Of a stretch of 27,551 nt of DNA, positions 1 to 5,167 are shown in pieces. The notes under the pieces were generated by a model. It searched no databases. It saw only the letters and a program-made list of their open reading frames with translations, and was not told where the DNA came from. A program made the position numbers and the translations under genes. Within the stretch, counting starts at the first letter, position 1, and each line of letters opens with the position of its first letter. Source of the DNA: Desulfovermiculus sp041686195 (GTDB lineage: Bacteria; Desulfobacterota; Desulfovibrionia; Desulfovibrionales; Desulfothermaceae); NCBI GenBank assembly GCA_041686195.1, contig JAWLEI010000031.1, forward strand, positions 1-27,551, written 5' to 3'.

Positions 1-132
1 TAAAAACAACAGAACCAGCTTACAACCAAAGCGGCCAAGTAATCAGATCAAAACCGGAGCCGGGAAGATAGACAAGGTGAAAGCCCCCAGGCCTCCATTC
101 TCAAAAAATCGCGTCAGTGGAGGTATGAACTA

Positions 133-939
133 ATGCAGAACCCAGGACACCCGCTTCAAGAATGGGATGACGGCAAGTCTCCTCTGGTCAGCAAAGATCC
201 AGCTGTGGTGGCTGAACTCAATGGCTACTACAACGTGGTCAATGAGGCCCTGGAGGAATACCGGCAGAAGGTCCGCGAAGCTGAGGATTTGGACAAAGAC
301 CTCAAGCCCGAGGCCCGAGCCGAACGACAACACAGGATATTGGATAAGGCCCGGCAGGATCTTCAATCAAGTATCGACAAGGCCTTGCAGCATTATCAAG
401 CCGCGAATGAGGAAATCCGGCAACAGGTCAATGAAGCATCCAAGCCGGTGCAGCCTGAATCTGAGATCCAACAGCTTATGCAACAGATGCGAGAACAGGA
501 GATCAGGGCCGAGTTGAAAAACATGGAGCGGACAGAACGGGCAAAGCTCTTGCTGAACACAACCAAGTTGGGAGACAGAAGCATCTTGCAGGCCTGTGAG
601 CGGTCCCTGACCCCAATGGTGGACAGCACAACCCTGGACAGTGCCCGGAATCGCTATACCGAGGCTGTGGCCTCAGATCCATTGCAACGGCTTCAATATG
701 CCGAGCATATCACAAAGGCCGCCCAGGTTTCGGCCAAACTCGCAACCGGCGCGATTGCAAACCAGGTGGACAGTCAGCACGACATCCAGCCCAGGCCGCA
801 AAGCATGGGCAAGCTCAATACTGACCCGGATGTGACCGGAATGAGTGCAGCGGATAAGGCTTCATTCATCGGCAAACATGGCCATGACAAATACATGCAA
901 GTTGTGACCGGCAAGGCACAGCTATCAGACTTTGAATAG
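133..939 (+). CDS. Hypothetical coiled-coil-rich protein of the accessory island
   Basis: The 268-residue product matches no family I recognise. It is very rich in Glu, Gln, Lys and Ala. The stretch from about residue 35 to 150 looks helical and probably coiled-coil, with no signal peptide or membrane segment. The C-terminal part is less charged and ends in a short region rich in Gly, Lys and His. The start is the ATG after a good GGAGGT Shine-Dalgarno sequence about 8 bases upstream. Base composition is host-like, unlike the AT-rich genes further right. It lies in the tRNA-linked island, so a phage or conjugative-element structural or scaffold role is possible, but that is only inference from context. 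Confidence 0.7.
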   Translation: MQNPGHPLQEWDDGKSPLVSKDPAVVAELNGYYNVVNEALEEYRQKVREAEDLDKDLKPEARAERQHRILDKARQDLQSSIDKALQHYQAANEEIRQQVNEASKPVQPESEIQQLMQQMREQEIRAELKNMERTERAKLLLNTTKLGDRSILQACERSLTPMVDSTTLDSARNRYTEAVASDPLQRLQYAEHITKAAQVSAKLATGAIANQVDSQHDIQPRPQSMGKLNTDPDVTGMSAADKASFIGKHGHDKYMQVVTGKAQLSDFE

Positions 940-1073
940 GCCGCCCGGCTGAGCATATCGCATAGCCGCCAGATGCCTCTTCCTGGTACGTATGTTCGGC
1001 TGGAGGCCGCCTGGTTTATGGCCCGTCCTGAGTGTGGTCAAATAATACTACGGCAGGGCGGGCCGGAAAATAG

Positions 1074-1223
1074 TCAAAAGCATATTTCGACAATCAGACC
1101 GAGGCCCAGGCCAAACCCCAGGCCACAGCTCAGACTCCAGGAAATGGCCCTGAAAAGCCTGGACGGAACGCGCAATGCCCTTGCGGGAGCGGGAAGAAAT
1201 ATAAGAAGTGTTGTGGTAAATGA
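1074..1223 (+). pseudogene. C-terminal remnant carrying a SEC-C zinc-binding motif
   Basis: In this frame the DNA reads a Gln/Ala/Pro-rich linker followed by a textbook SEC-C motif, PGRNAQCPCGSGKKYKKCCGK minus its first residue, and then a TGA stop. SEC-C is the zinc-binding tail of SecA and of many unrelated bacterial proteins. The frame is closed upstream by TAG at 1071-1073, and no ATG, GTG or TTG lies between that stop and the motif, so it cannot be translated as it stands. I read it as the 3' end of a gene whose 5' part was lost or frameshifted. An ORF in another frame over the same DNA (973-1260) has no such signature. No other gene is visible in 940-1247. Confidence 0.6.
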
Positions 1224-1247
1224 AAACCAGATTATATTGGAGGAAAT

Positions 1248-1421
1248 ATGGAGAGTATAAAAAAGAGCGAGGCTGAATCAACCCCGCTCGTCAATGTCTT
1301 GTTTGAAATTAGGGATGAGTTGAGGACAATCAGACAGTTCTTAATTCCTCAAACCTTGAAAACGGATAAGGGGCCGATCGCTGAAGAGTTGCCTAGTGAC
1401 AAGGAAACGATAGAAAGGTAA
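1248..1421 (+). CDS. Small hypothetical protein, 57 residues
   Basis: ATG follows a strong GGAGG ribosome-binding site (1240-1244 region), and the frame runs 57 codons to TAA. The product begins MESIKKSEAEST and has one probable amphipathic helix (VLFEIRDELRTIRQFL) followed by a polar Lys/Glu-rich tail. No family is recognised. The combination of a good Shine-Dalgarno sequence and sensible composition supports it as real despite its size. Its stop codon abuts the stop of the convergent minus-strand gene at 1422, with no spacer between them. Confidence 0.55.
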   Translation: MESIKKSEAESTPLVNVLFEIRDELRTIRQFLIPQTLKTDKGPIAEELPSDKETIER

Positions 1422-1661
1422 TCAATCTTGAAGTGGACGCTTCATTGTGACTAATGCTTCAACTGCGAAATGCTCAAGGTAGGTTGGCATGGGGGTTTCA
1501 ATTCCGCCAGGAGTATTCATAGAACCTCCACCACCATGAATTGGTTCGATCATTTTTGGGCAAACCGAAATCAACTCCCAGCCTTCGTTTCCAAGCTGGT
1601 TTAAGTCAACCTCCAAGTCTTTTTTAAAATCAGTCCTGAAAAGATGGTACTCAAACCGCAT
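1422..1661 (-). CDS. DUF4177-like small protein
   Basis: This 79-residue protein starts MRFEYHLFRTDF and contains LNQLGNEGWELISVCP. The LN-x-LG-x-EGWELISV signature is characteristic of DUF4177-type small proteins, whose function is unknown. After the signature comes a Gly-rich loop (HGGGGSMNTPGG) and a final beta/alpha element containing EALVTMKR. The start is well supported by AGGAGGAG on the minus strand just upstream of the ATG (complement of about 1665-1672). It runs against the neighbouring short genes and is convergent with the 57-residue ORF. It has no visible operon partner, so it is probably a stand-alone cargo gene. Confidence 0.7.
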   Translation of the reverse strand: MRFEYHLFRTDFKKDLEVDLNQLGNEGWELISVCPKMIEPIHGGGGSMNTPGGIETPMPTYLEHFAVEALVTMKRPLQD

Positions 1662-1733
1662 AGGCTCCTCCTATGTTTTAGAATAGTTGGTAATAATCAT
1701 GGACTAATTCACATTTTTAAAAGTTTCAACATG

Positions 1734-1763
1734 GCCCGTCTCTTGGGAATGGGGCGGGCTTTT
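1734..1763 (+). terminator. Terminator-like hairpin at the left edge of the AT-rich cassette
   Basis: GCCCGTC at 1734-1740 pairs with GGGCGGGC at 1752-1759 (seven pairs, one G-T), followed by a short T run, TTTTA. It would stop plus-strand transcription entering the three-gene cassette that begins at 1891. The T tract is short, so termination may be weak. Confidence 0.4.
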
Positions 1764-1890
1764 AGGAATAAGTTACTTATGTGAGTATAGAAATTGAAAT
1801 CTTTGCAGAAAAAATTCTTGATAAAGGAAATCAGTTTATATACAATCAAAGCTCAATTGAGTTGTTGCATTTTTATAATTGGAGTAAGTT

Positions 1891-2226
1891 ATGTCGACAA
1901 ATGGCACTCAAGATGCTAACATTACAGATGTTGCCAGTCAGAAAGCGCCTGCCGATAATATTAATGACATTTTAAATGACCCAAACATTCAAAAGATTTA
2001 TGCAAACGGTTTTACTATATTTATAGGCAATGCAGATGTGGGGATTATTCTCAAAACAAATAATCAAGCGCAGTATGTTTTAAATATTTCATATACTTTA
2101 GCTAAAACATTATATAGTAAACTGCATGAAATGATTCATGATTTAGAAACATCGACAGATAATCAGATAATGACAACAGATAGAATCAATGATAAGCTTT
2201 TTGCAAAACAAAAAGGGGACAAATAA
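1891..2226 (+). CDS. Hypothetical protein, first gene of an AT-rich three-gene cassette
   Basis: The 111-residue product has a disordered polar N-terminus (about 1-35), a compact core of about 55 residues, and a charged tail. The core runs IYANGFTIFIGNADVGIILKT and then NISYTLAKTLYSKLHEMIHDLE. A beta-strand pair followed by a helix with the AK-x-L-x-x-x-L pattern resembles DUF3467-like proteins, but the match is weak. The start is chosen from TTGGAG about 7 bases before the ATG. A GTG-start ORF at 1781 overlaps it in another frame and is rejected. The next gene starts 1 base after its stop. Low GC compared with flanking host genes suggests acquisition by transfer. Confidence 0.7.
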   Translation: MSTNGTQDANITDVASQKAPADNINDILNDPNIQKIYANGFTIFIGNADVGIILKTNNQAQYVLNISYTLAKTLYSKLHEMIHDLETSTDNQIMTTDRINDKLFAKQKGDK

Positions 2227-2227
2227 T

Positions 2228-2830
2228 ATGTCTACCTATGAAGATTCCGGGTTCACAATAATATTCGAAAGTCATGACACAGGAAAAGATCGTATTGTAA
2301 ATGAACTAGATGATTTTTCCAAACTAAAACCTGGATGGAAATTTGGTGATGGTACTGATATTTCAAGAAATATTATTGAAAGTGCAAAAAAGATATATAG
2401 AGAGGGTAGAAAGTATGATTTGATGGCTGAGGTATATCCTGAAATTGATGGTACAATAACCATTTCCTTTCAAAATGACGATCATTTTCTTGATATCCAA
2501 ATGATAAATGATTTGAGATGTAGAATAACACATGAAAAAGGTATTGGTAAAGATTACACAAAAGAGGTATTAGGTGAATTTCCTTTGAGCGATGTTAACA
2601 GGAGGATTTCTTGGTTTCTCAAAAAGAGTCAACCAAATTTGTCAGAGTCATTAACCTCGCCTTCGATTATGACAAGAGAAAAAAACGATTCAGACCTACC
2701 GCATTTCAGTGTTCGAGCGATGGAAGCGGCATTTCGGCATTTGATGACACCTGTAGAGAACAAAGATATTTACATACAGTATGCGAACACATCATGGCCT
2801 TCTATAGAGCACCCAGTGGCTTCCCAATAA
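2228..2830 (+). CDS. Hypothetical protein with a GW-x-FGDG motif, second gene of the cassette
   Basis: The recognisable part is residues 1 to about 135. It has the pattern L-x-x-L-x-PGWKFGDG, then a helix (NIIESAKKIY), then VYPEIDGTITISF and HFLDIQMIND. This arrangement recalls a widespread unnamed family in which a WD-x-x-GA-like segment precedes a 'P-x-x-DG' beta strand; I have no function for it. ATG 2228 follows GGGGA. A longer ORF from 2189 overlaps the previous gene and lacks a ribosome-binding site. The last 70 or so codons lie out of frame inside the next gene and look like a low-complexity run-on tail, so the ancestral stop may have been near 2620. Confidence 0.65.
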   Translation: MSTYEDSGFTIIFESHDTGKDRIVNELDDFSKLKPGWKFGDGTDISRNIIESAKKIYREGRKYDLMAEVYPEIDGTITISFQNDDHFLDIQMINDLRCRITHEKGIGKDYTKEVLGEFPLSDVNRRISWFLKKSQPNLSESLTSPSIMTREKNDSDLPHFSVRAMEAAFRHLMTPVENKDIYIQYANTSWPSIEHPVASQ

Positions 2831-3090
2831 TTTATTGGAGATTTACAACTGAAATATTGCCAAAATGTAAATGTATTAGTTACGAGCCTTCTGGTACTAA
2901 TGATGAGTGCCACGTTAACATCTCTAATCTTGATAGGGATCAGACAGAAGACATAGTTGATACTTATATAAATTATGACAGCCTCAAATGTTGTCTTGAG
3001 TATGAAAATCATGATATTAAATCTGAAGAAAGCCTACTTGAAATGAAGAAACTTTCAAATAGGCTTAAAAAATCATGGTATAATGAATAG
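2611..3090 (+). CDS. Hypothetical Cys/His-containing protein, third gene of the cassette, TTG start
   Basis: The 159-residue product contains RVINLAFDYDKRKKRFRPTAF, then Cys-rich segments (FQCSSDGSG, FDDTCREQ, TVCEHIMAF), then YEPSGTNDECHVNISNL and a helical C-terminus. The Cys and His residues could bind a metal, but no named motif is recognised. The start is TTG at 2611, 5 bases after a perfect AGGAGG (2600-2605); no ATG is available in the first part of the frame. It overlaps the previous gene by 220 bases in a different frame. Because this frame has ordinary protein composition, I consider it the real coding frame in the overlap. An intrinsic terminator follows at 3160-3189. Confidence 0.65.
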   Translation: MVSQKESTKFVRVINLAFDYDKRKKRFRPTAFQCSSDGSGISAFDDTCREQRYLHTVCEHIMAFYRAPSGFPIIYWRFTTEILPKCKCISYEPSGTNDECHVNISNLDRDQTEDIVDTYINYDSLKCCLEYENHDIKSEESLLEMKKLSNRLKKSWYNE

Positions 3091-3159
3091 ATTTTTTTTG
3101 TGTTTTTTCTTATTCCCACATAAGTGCTGAAAGACTTATCATTCACAACGGATTTCTTG

Positions 3160-3189
3160 GGCCGAACTTTTCAAGTCCGGCCTTTTTTT
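3160..3189 (+). terminator. Intrinsic terminator of the three-gene cassette
   Basis: GGCCG (3160-3164) and ACTT pair across a three-base loop with AAGT and CGGCC (3178-3182), with one A-C mismatch, followed by seven T residues (3183-3189). It lies 70 bases after the stop of the third cassette gene. Confidence 0.8.
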
Positions 3190-3411
3190 ATGCCTACCAA
3201 AGCTTTATCCGCAACCCTCTTGTCTTACTAAATGCGGGTTTTTTTGTGCCCTTGTAATAATATTTGACTACACAGCTTAAGAAAAAGGCCTTCACAGTGG
3301 CCGTATTTTGGCTTTTTTCTGTGTCCCGAGGGGTAAGGGTAGGGGCAAATCAAAATAAGGCAAATTTGTGGCTTTATAACTAGCTGATATATAAGAGAAT
3401 GCAAAAGAATT

Positions 3412-3441
3412 GCCGGGTTTGAAAAAAAATCCGGCTTTTTT
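3412..3441 (+). terminator. Second intrinsic terminator, insulating the RHH/zincin promoter
   Basis: GCCGGGTTT (3412-3420) pairs with AAATCCGGC (3427-3435) with one G-T pair and a six-base loop, followed by TTTTTT. It ends 11 bases before the -35 box of the next promoter. The stretch 3191-3411 between the two terminators holds no credible gene; it has two weaker GC-stem plus T-run motifs near 3206-3234 and 3287-3316. Confidence 0.75.
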
Positions 3442-3452
3442 ATTTGAAAGGA

Positions 3453-3481
3453 TTGACAGTAAAAAAGTAATTCAGTAATAT
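3453..3481 (+). promoter_or_regulatory. Sigma-70 promoter with three tandem octamer repeats (probable RHH operator)
   Basis: The -35 box TTGACA (3453-3458) and -10 box TAATAT (3476-3481) are 17 bp apart, almost the full sigma-70 consensus. The spacer is built from three contiguous octamers: AGTAAAAA (3458-3465), AGTAATTC (3466-3473) and AGTAATAT (3474-3481), each starting AGTAA. Ribbon-helix-helix proteins commonly bind such 7-8 bp tandem direct repeats, and the first gene downstream encodes one, so autorepression is likely (inference). Confidence 0.75.
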
Positions 3482-3509
3482 ACAATCAAACAATGACGGA
3501 GGTGAATAA

Positions 3510-3677
3510 ATGACCGATTGGAAAACGCTGACCCTGAAGATTAGCCCGGATGAACACAAGCAGATCAAGCGGCTGTCTGTGGAAACTGAACGCAGTATCA
3601 AGGACTTGATGATGGAGTGCTTACAGCGGTTGATCAAGGAATATGAGGAAGCTCAAGATGGAAAAACAGATGATTGA
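3510..3677 (+). CDS. Ribbon-helix-helix (CopG/Arc-like) DNA-binding protein, 55 residues
   Basis: The product begins MTDWKTLTLKISPDEHKQIK. Residues 6-12 (TLTLKIS) form the expected N-terminal beta ribbon. Residues 13-24 and 29-45 give the two helices (PDEHKQIKRLSV and SIKDLMMECLQRLIKEYEE), the usual layout of CopG, Arc, ParG and many antitoxins. A short acidic tail follows. ATG 3510 is preceded by ACGGAGGTG about 6 bases upstream. It is the first gene behind a near-consensus promoter packed with octamer repeats, so it probably represses its own transcription. Its last 20 bases overlap the start of the zincin gene, which implies translational coupling, an arrangement common in antitoxin-toxin pairs. 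A plasmid partition or relaxosome accessory role is the alternative. Confidence 0.75.
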   Translation: MTDWKTLTLKISPDEHKQIKRLSVETERSIKDLMMECLQRLIKEYEEAQDGKTDD

Positions 3678-4230
3678 TTTTGCACAAGGCATTGCTCCAC
3701 CTAATTGGCAATTCATTGCCCTGGCGGATTTTGGAAAAGCAGTGCTTAAACCGGGGGCGATGGTCATTCAGGTGTGGACATACAGTGATGAAGGTTTTGA
3801 CGAAGATGAAGAGGAACAATTTTGTGGTATGGCAAAGCCTATAACATTGCGACCGGTATCCTTGTTTGCTGATGCTTTTGTGTCTGCAAAGAAGGCTTAT
3901 GAAAGATACGGCGATTTTTTAATTGCATCCAGTGAGGTTCAGCTAAATGAGGAATACCTTCATGAAAGCACAATGCTCCATGAGGTAGCCCATGTGGCAG
4001 CAAGCAGAATGGCCATGAGGTATCATAAGAGGCGCAACGATTCATTTTCGATTTGTTCACACATGCTTTTTGAAAAGGACAATGATCAACATGGAGAGAT
4101 ATTTCAGTCAGCTTATGCAGTCATGATCAACAGGGCTGAAAAGGCCTACGGACATGATTTGATGTGGCACAACCGGGCTGATCTTGAAATGTATAGAGAG
4201 CGGACCAAGCAAAAAGCGCAAAGCGAGTAA
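3658..4230 (+). CDS. SprT-like zinc metallopeptidase domain protein
   Basis: Residues 108-112 are HEVAH, an HExxH zinc site with catalytic Glu109. A second conserved segment, DQHGEIFQSAY, supplies H145 in an HG-x-x-F context like the third ligand of SprT-type zincins. The 107 residues before the site include acidic DEGFDEDEEEQF and match no domain I know. There is no signal peptide, so it should act in the cytoplasm. I chose ATG 3658 because GAGGAA lies 7 bases upstream; an in-frame ATG at 3643 has its purine run only 2 bases away. It overlaps the RHH gene by 20 bases. SprT relatives act in DNA-protein crosslink repair or as phage/plasmid proteins, while ImmA/IrrE-like zincins cleave repressors, so cleavage of the partner RHH is possible but unproven. 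Confidence 0.75.
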   Translation: MEKQMIDFAQGIAPPNWQFIALADFGKAVLKPGAMVIQVWTYSDEGFDEDEEEQFCGMAKPITLRPVSLFADAFVSAKKAYERYGDFLIASSEVQLNEEYLHESTMLHEVAHVAASRMAMRYHKRRNDSFSICSHMLFEKDNDQHGEIFQSAYAVMINRAEKAYGHDLMWHNRADLEMYRERTKQKAQSE

Positions 4231-4328
4231 CCTTCCCCACTGTGGGGAGGTGATCATACAACGGACCCGGCCAGGTGGTGCAGACCTGACCAGGCCCTAA
4301 ACACTGCAACCTGCATAGGAGGTATGCA

Positions 4329-4541
4329 ATGTCTGAACAGAATCTAAGCTCAAAAGTGGACCAGGGCAAGTTGGACCAACTCCAGGAATTCTTGGACTCT
4401 TGCAGGAATGAACCGGGCCATGATTCTCTAGTGCGCCTGGCCGACAGGTTCGCGCAGATCCAGGCCGAGGACCCGGACAAGGCAAAGCGGATTTATCAGC
4501 TAGTGCTAGAGTTGATTGAACTGGATGAGGAGGTGCGGTGA
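4329..4541 (+). CDS. Small hypothetical helical protein, 70 residues
   Basis: The product MSEQNLSSKVDQGKLDQL... is acidic and probably all-helical (LQEFLDSC, VRLADRFAQIQAEDPDKAKRIYQLVLELIEL). No family is recognised. ATG follows ATAGGAGGT, a strong ribosome-binding site 5-6 bases away. Its TGA stop overlaps the ATG of the next gene by one base (TGATG), so the two are co-translated. The 98 bases upstream (4231-4328) hold a short GC hairpin (CCCCA/TGGGG at 4235-4247, no T run) and no gene. Base composition is host-like. Confidence 0.65.
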   Translation: MSEQNLSSKVDQGKLDQLQEFLDSCRNEPGHDSLVRLADRFAQIQAEDPDKAKRIYQLVLELIELDEEVR

Positions 4542-4774
4542 TGGATAACGTCACAAGCATGGATGAGCACCGGGAGCAGGAACAACCCAAGGTCCCGGAC
4601 GTATCCGAGGGAATGGGTATGCTGACCGCCAAGATCCGCTTTCTGGAGGCGGCGACAATGGCCTTGGGTGGTGACTCCACCAATGACCCCGACTATTATA
4701 TGGCTGGACTCTCAAACATCCTTGAAGAAATCGGGGATGACGCCCAGGAGATGTTTCAGAAGCTTTACGGATAG
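4541..4774 (+). CDS. Small hypothetical acidic protein, 77 residues
   Basis: The product MDNVTSMDEHREQEQ... is acidic. It has a probable helix from GMLTAKIRFLEAATMAL and a second from DYYMAGLSNILEEIGDDAQEMFQKLY. No family is recognised; proteins of this type are common cargo in integrated elements. ATG 4541 is preferred over GTG 4538 because GAGGAGGT (4527-4534) is then 6 bases away. It overlaps the previous stop by one base and is followed within 11 bases by a perfect intrinsic terminator. It is the last gene of the island before the tRNA. Confidence 0.65.
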   Translation: MDNVTSMDEHREQEQPKVPDVSEGMGMLTAKIRFLEAATMALGGDSTNDPDYYMAGLSNILEEIGDDAQEMFQKLYG

Positions 4775-4784
4775 CAACCAGGGG

Positions 4785-4815
4785 GCCGGGGGCTGTGGTC
4801 CCCGGCTTTTTTTTT
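4785..4815 (+). terminator. Strong intrinsic terminator at the end of the island's last operon
   Basis: GCCGGGG (4785-4791) pairs perfectly with CCCCGGC (4800-4806) across an eight-base loop, followed directly by nine T residues (4807-4815). Confidence 0.9.
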
Positions 4816-4915
4816 GCTTACAGAACTGCTTACAGGCTTGCTTACAATTTTTTTAAAAATTTTTTTGCTGCTTACAATGTGCTTACAAAGCCCAAGGGGC
4901 TACGGCTTGCTTACA
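4815..4915 (+). repeat. Six direct copies of TGCTTACA beside the tRNA: probable integrase arm-type sites
   Basis: Exact copies of TGCTTACA start at 4815, 4827, 4839, 4869, 4880 and 4908, so the steps are 12, 12, 30, 11 and 28 bp, roughly whole helical turns. They fill the non-coding stretch between the last island gene and the 3' end of tRNA-Arg, separated by A/T runs. Tyrosine recombinases bind clustered short direct repeats (arm sites) flanking their core site. Position and phasing fit that role; this is inference, as no integrase is in the window. Confidence 0.6.
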
Positions 4916-4946
4916 AATTTTTTACCGTAACCCCTTGATTTTCTTA

Positions 4947-5020
4947 TGCCCCCGGCGCGATTCGAACACGCGACACCGAGATTAGGAATCTCGTGCTCTA
5001 TCCTCCTGAGCTACGGGGGC
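4947..5020 (-). tRNA. tRNA-Arg, anticodon CCT
   Basis: Read on the minus strand the 74 bases fold as a full cloverleaf. The acceptor GCCCCCG pairs with CGGGGGC. The D stem is GCTC/GAGC. The anticodon stem CGAGA/TCTCG encloses loop TTCCTAA, with anticodon CCT reading AGG. The variable loop is GTGTC, the T stem is GCGTG/CGCGC with loop TTCGAAT, and the discriminator is A. The 3' CCA is not encoded (TAA follows). Its 3' end faces the accessory island, so the T-arm and acceptor segment (about 4947-4975) is the likely attachment core. Confidence 0.95.
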
Positions 5021-5033
5021 GACAGCAAATTCT

Positions 5034-5062
5034 TGTCTATGCGTTTGCAATCTTTGTGTCAA
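5034..5062 (-). promoter_or_regulatory. Sigma-70 promoter of tRNA-Arg
   Basis: On the minus strand TTGACA (complement of 5057-5062) is followed after exactly 17 bp by TAGACA (complement of 5034-5039), ending 13 bases before the tRNA 5' end. Confidence 0.65.
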
Positions 5063-5081
5063 GCCATACAAATTAATTGAC

Positions 5082-5100
5082 AATAGACGACCGGTCTATT
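5082..5100. promoter_or_regulatory. NemR/TetR-type palindromic operator before the flavin reductase gene
   Basis: AATAGAC (5082-5088) and GTCTATT (5094-5100) are perfect inverted arms around GACCG. The sequence closely resembles the NemR box (TAGACC, four bases, GGTCTA) that controls an Old Yellow Enzyme gene in E. coli, but is one base shorter at the centre. A TTGACA -35-like box (5077-5082) abuts it; no convincing -10 box follows at 17 bp. The site is 68 bases before an Old Yellow Enzyme family gene, so a TetR-family repressor responding to electrophiles is likely. No such regulator is encoded in the window. Confidence 0.6.
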
Positions 5101-5167
5101 AGGAGAGCAGGGTCAAGAACAAAGGAAAAGGCAATTTGGGATTTTAAAAAACATATGAGGAGAGTTT

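Noticed and set aside
973..1260. 95-codon ORF over the SEC-C fragment
   Set aside because: Arg/Pro-rich shadow translation; the neighbouring frame carries the conserved zinc motif and no Shine-Dalgarno sequence precedes this start.
1781..1975. GTG-start ORF of 64 codons
   Set aside because: No ribosome-binding site, and it overlaps the better-supported gene at 1891 in another frame.
4815..4915. Iterons of a plasmid origin
   Set aside because: No replication gene nearby, and the position against a tRNA 3' end favours integrase arm sites.
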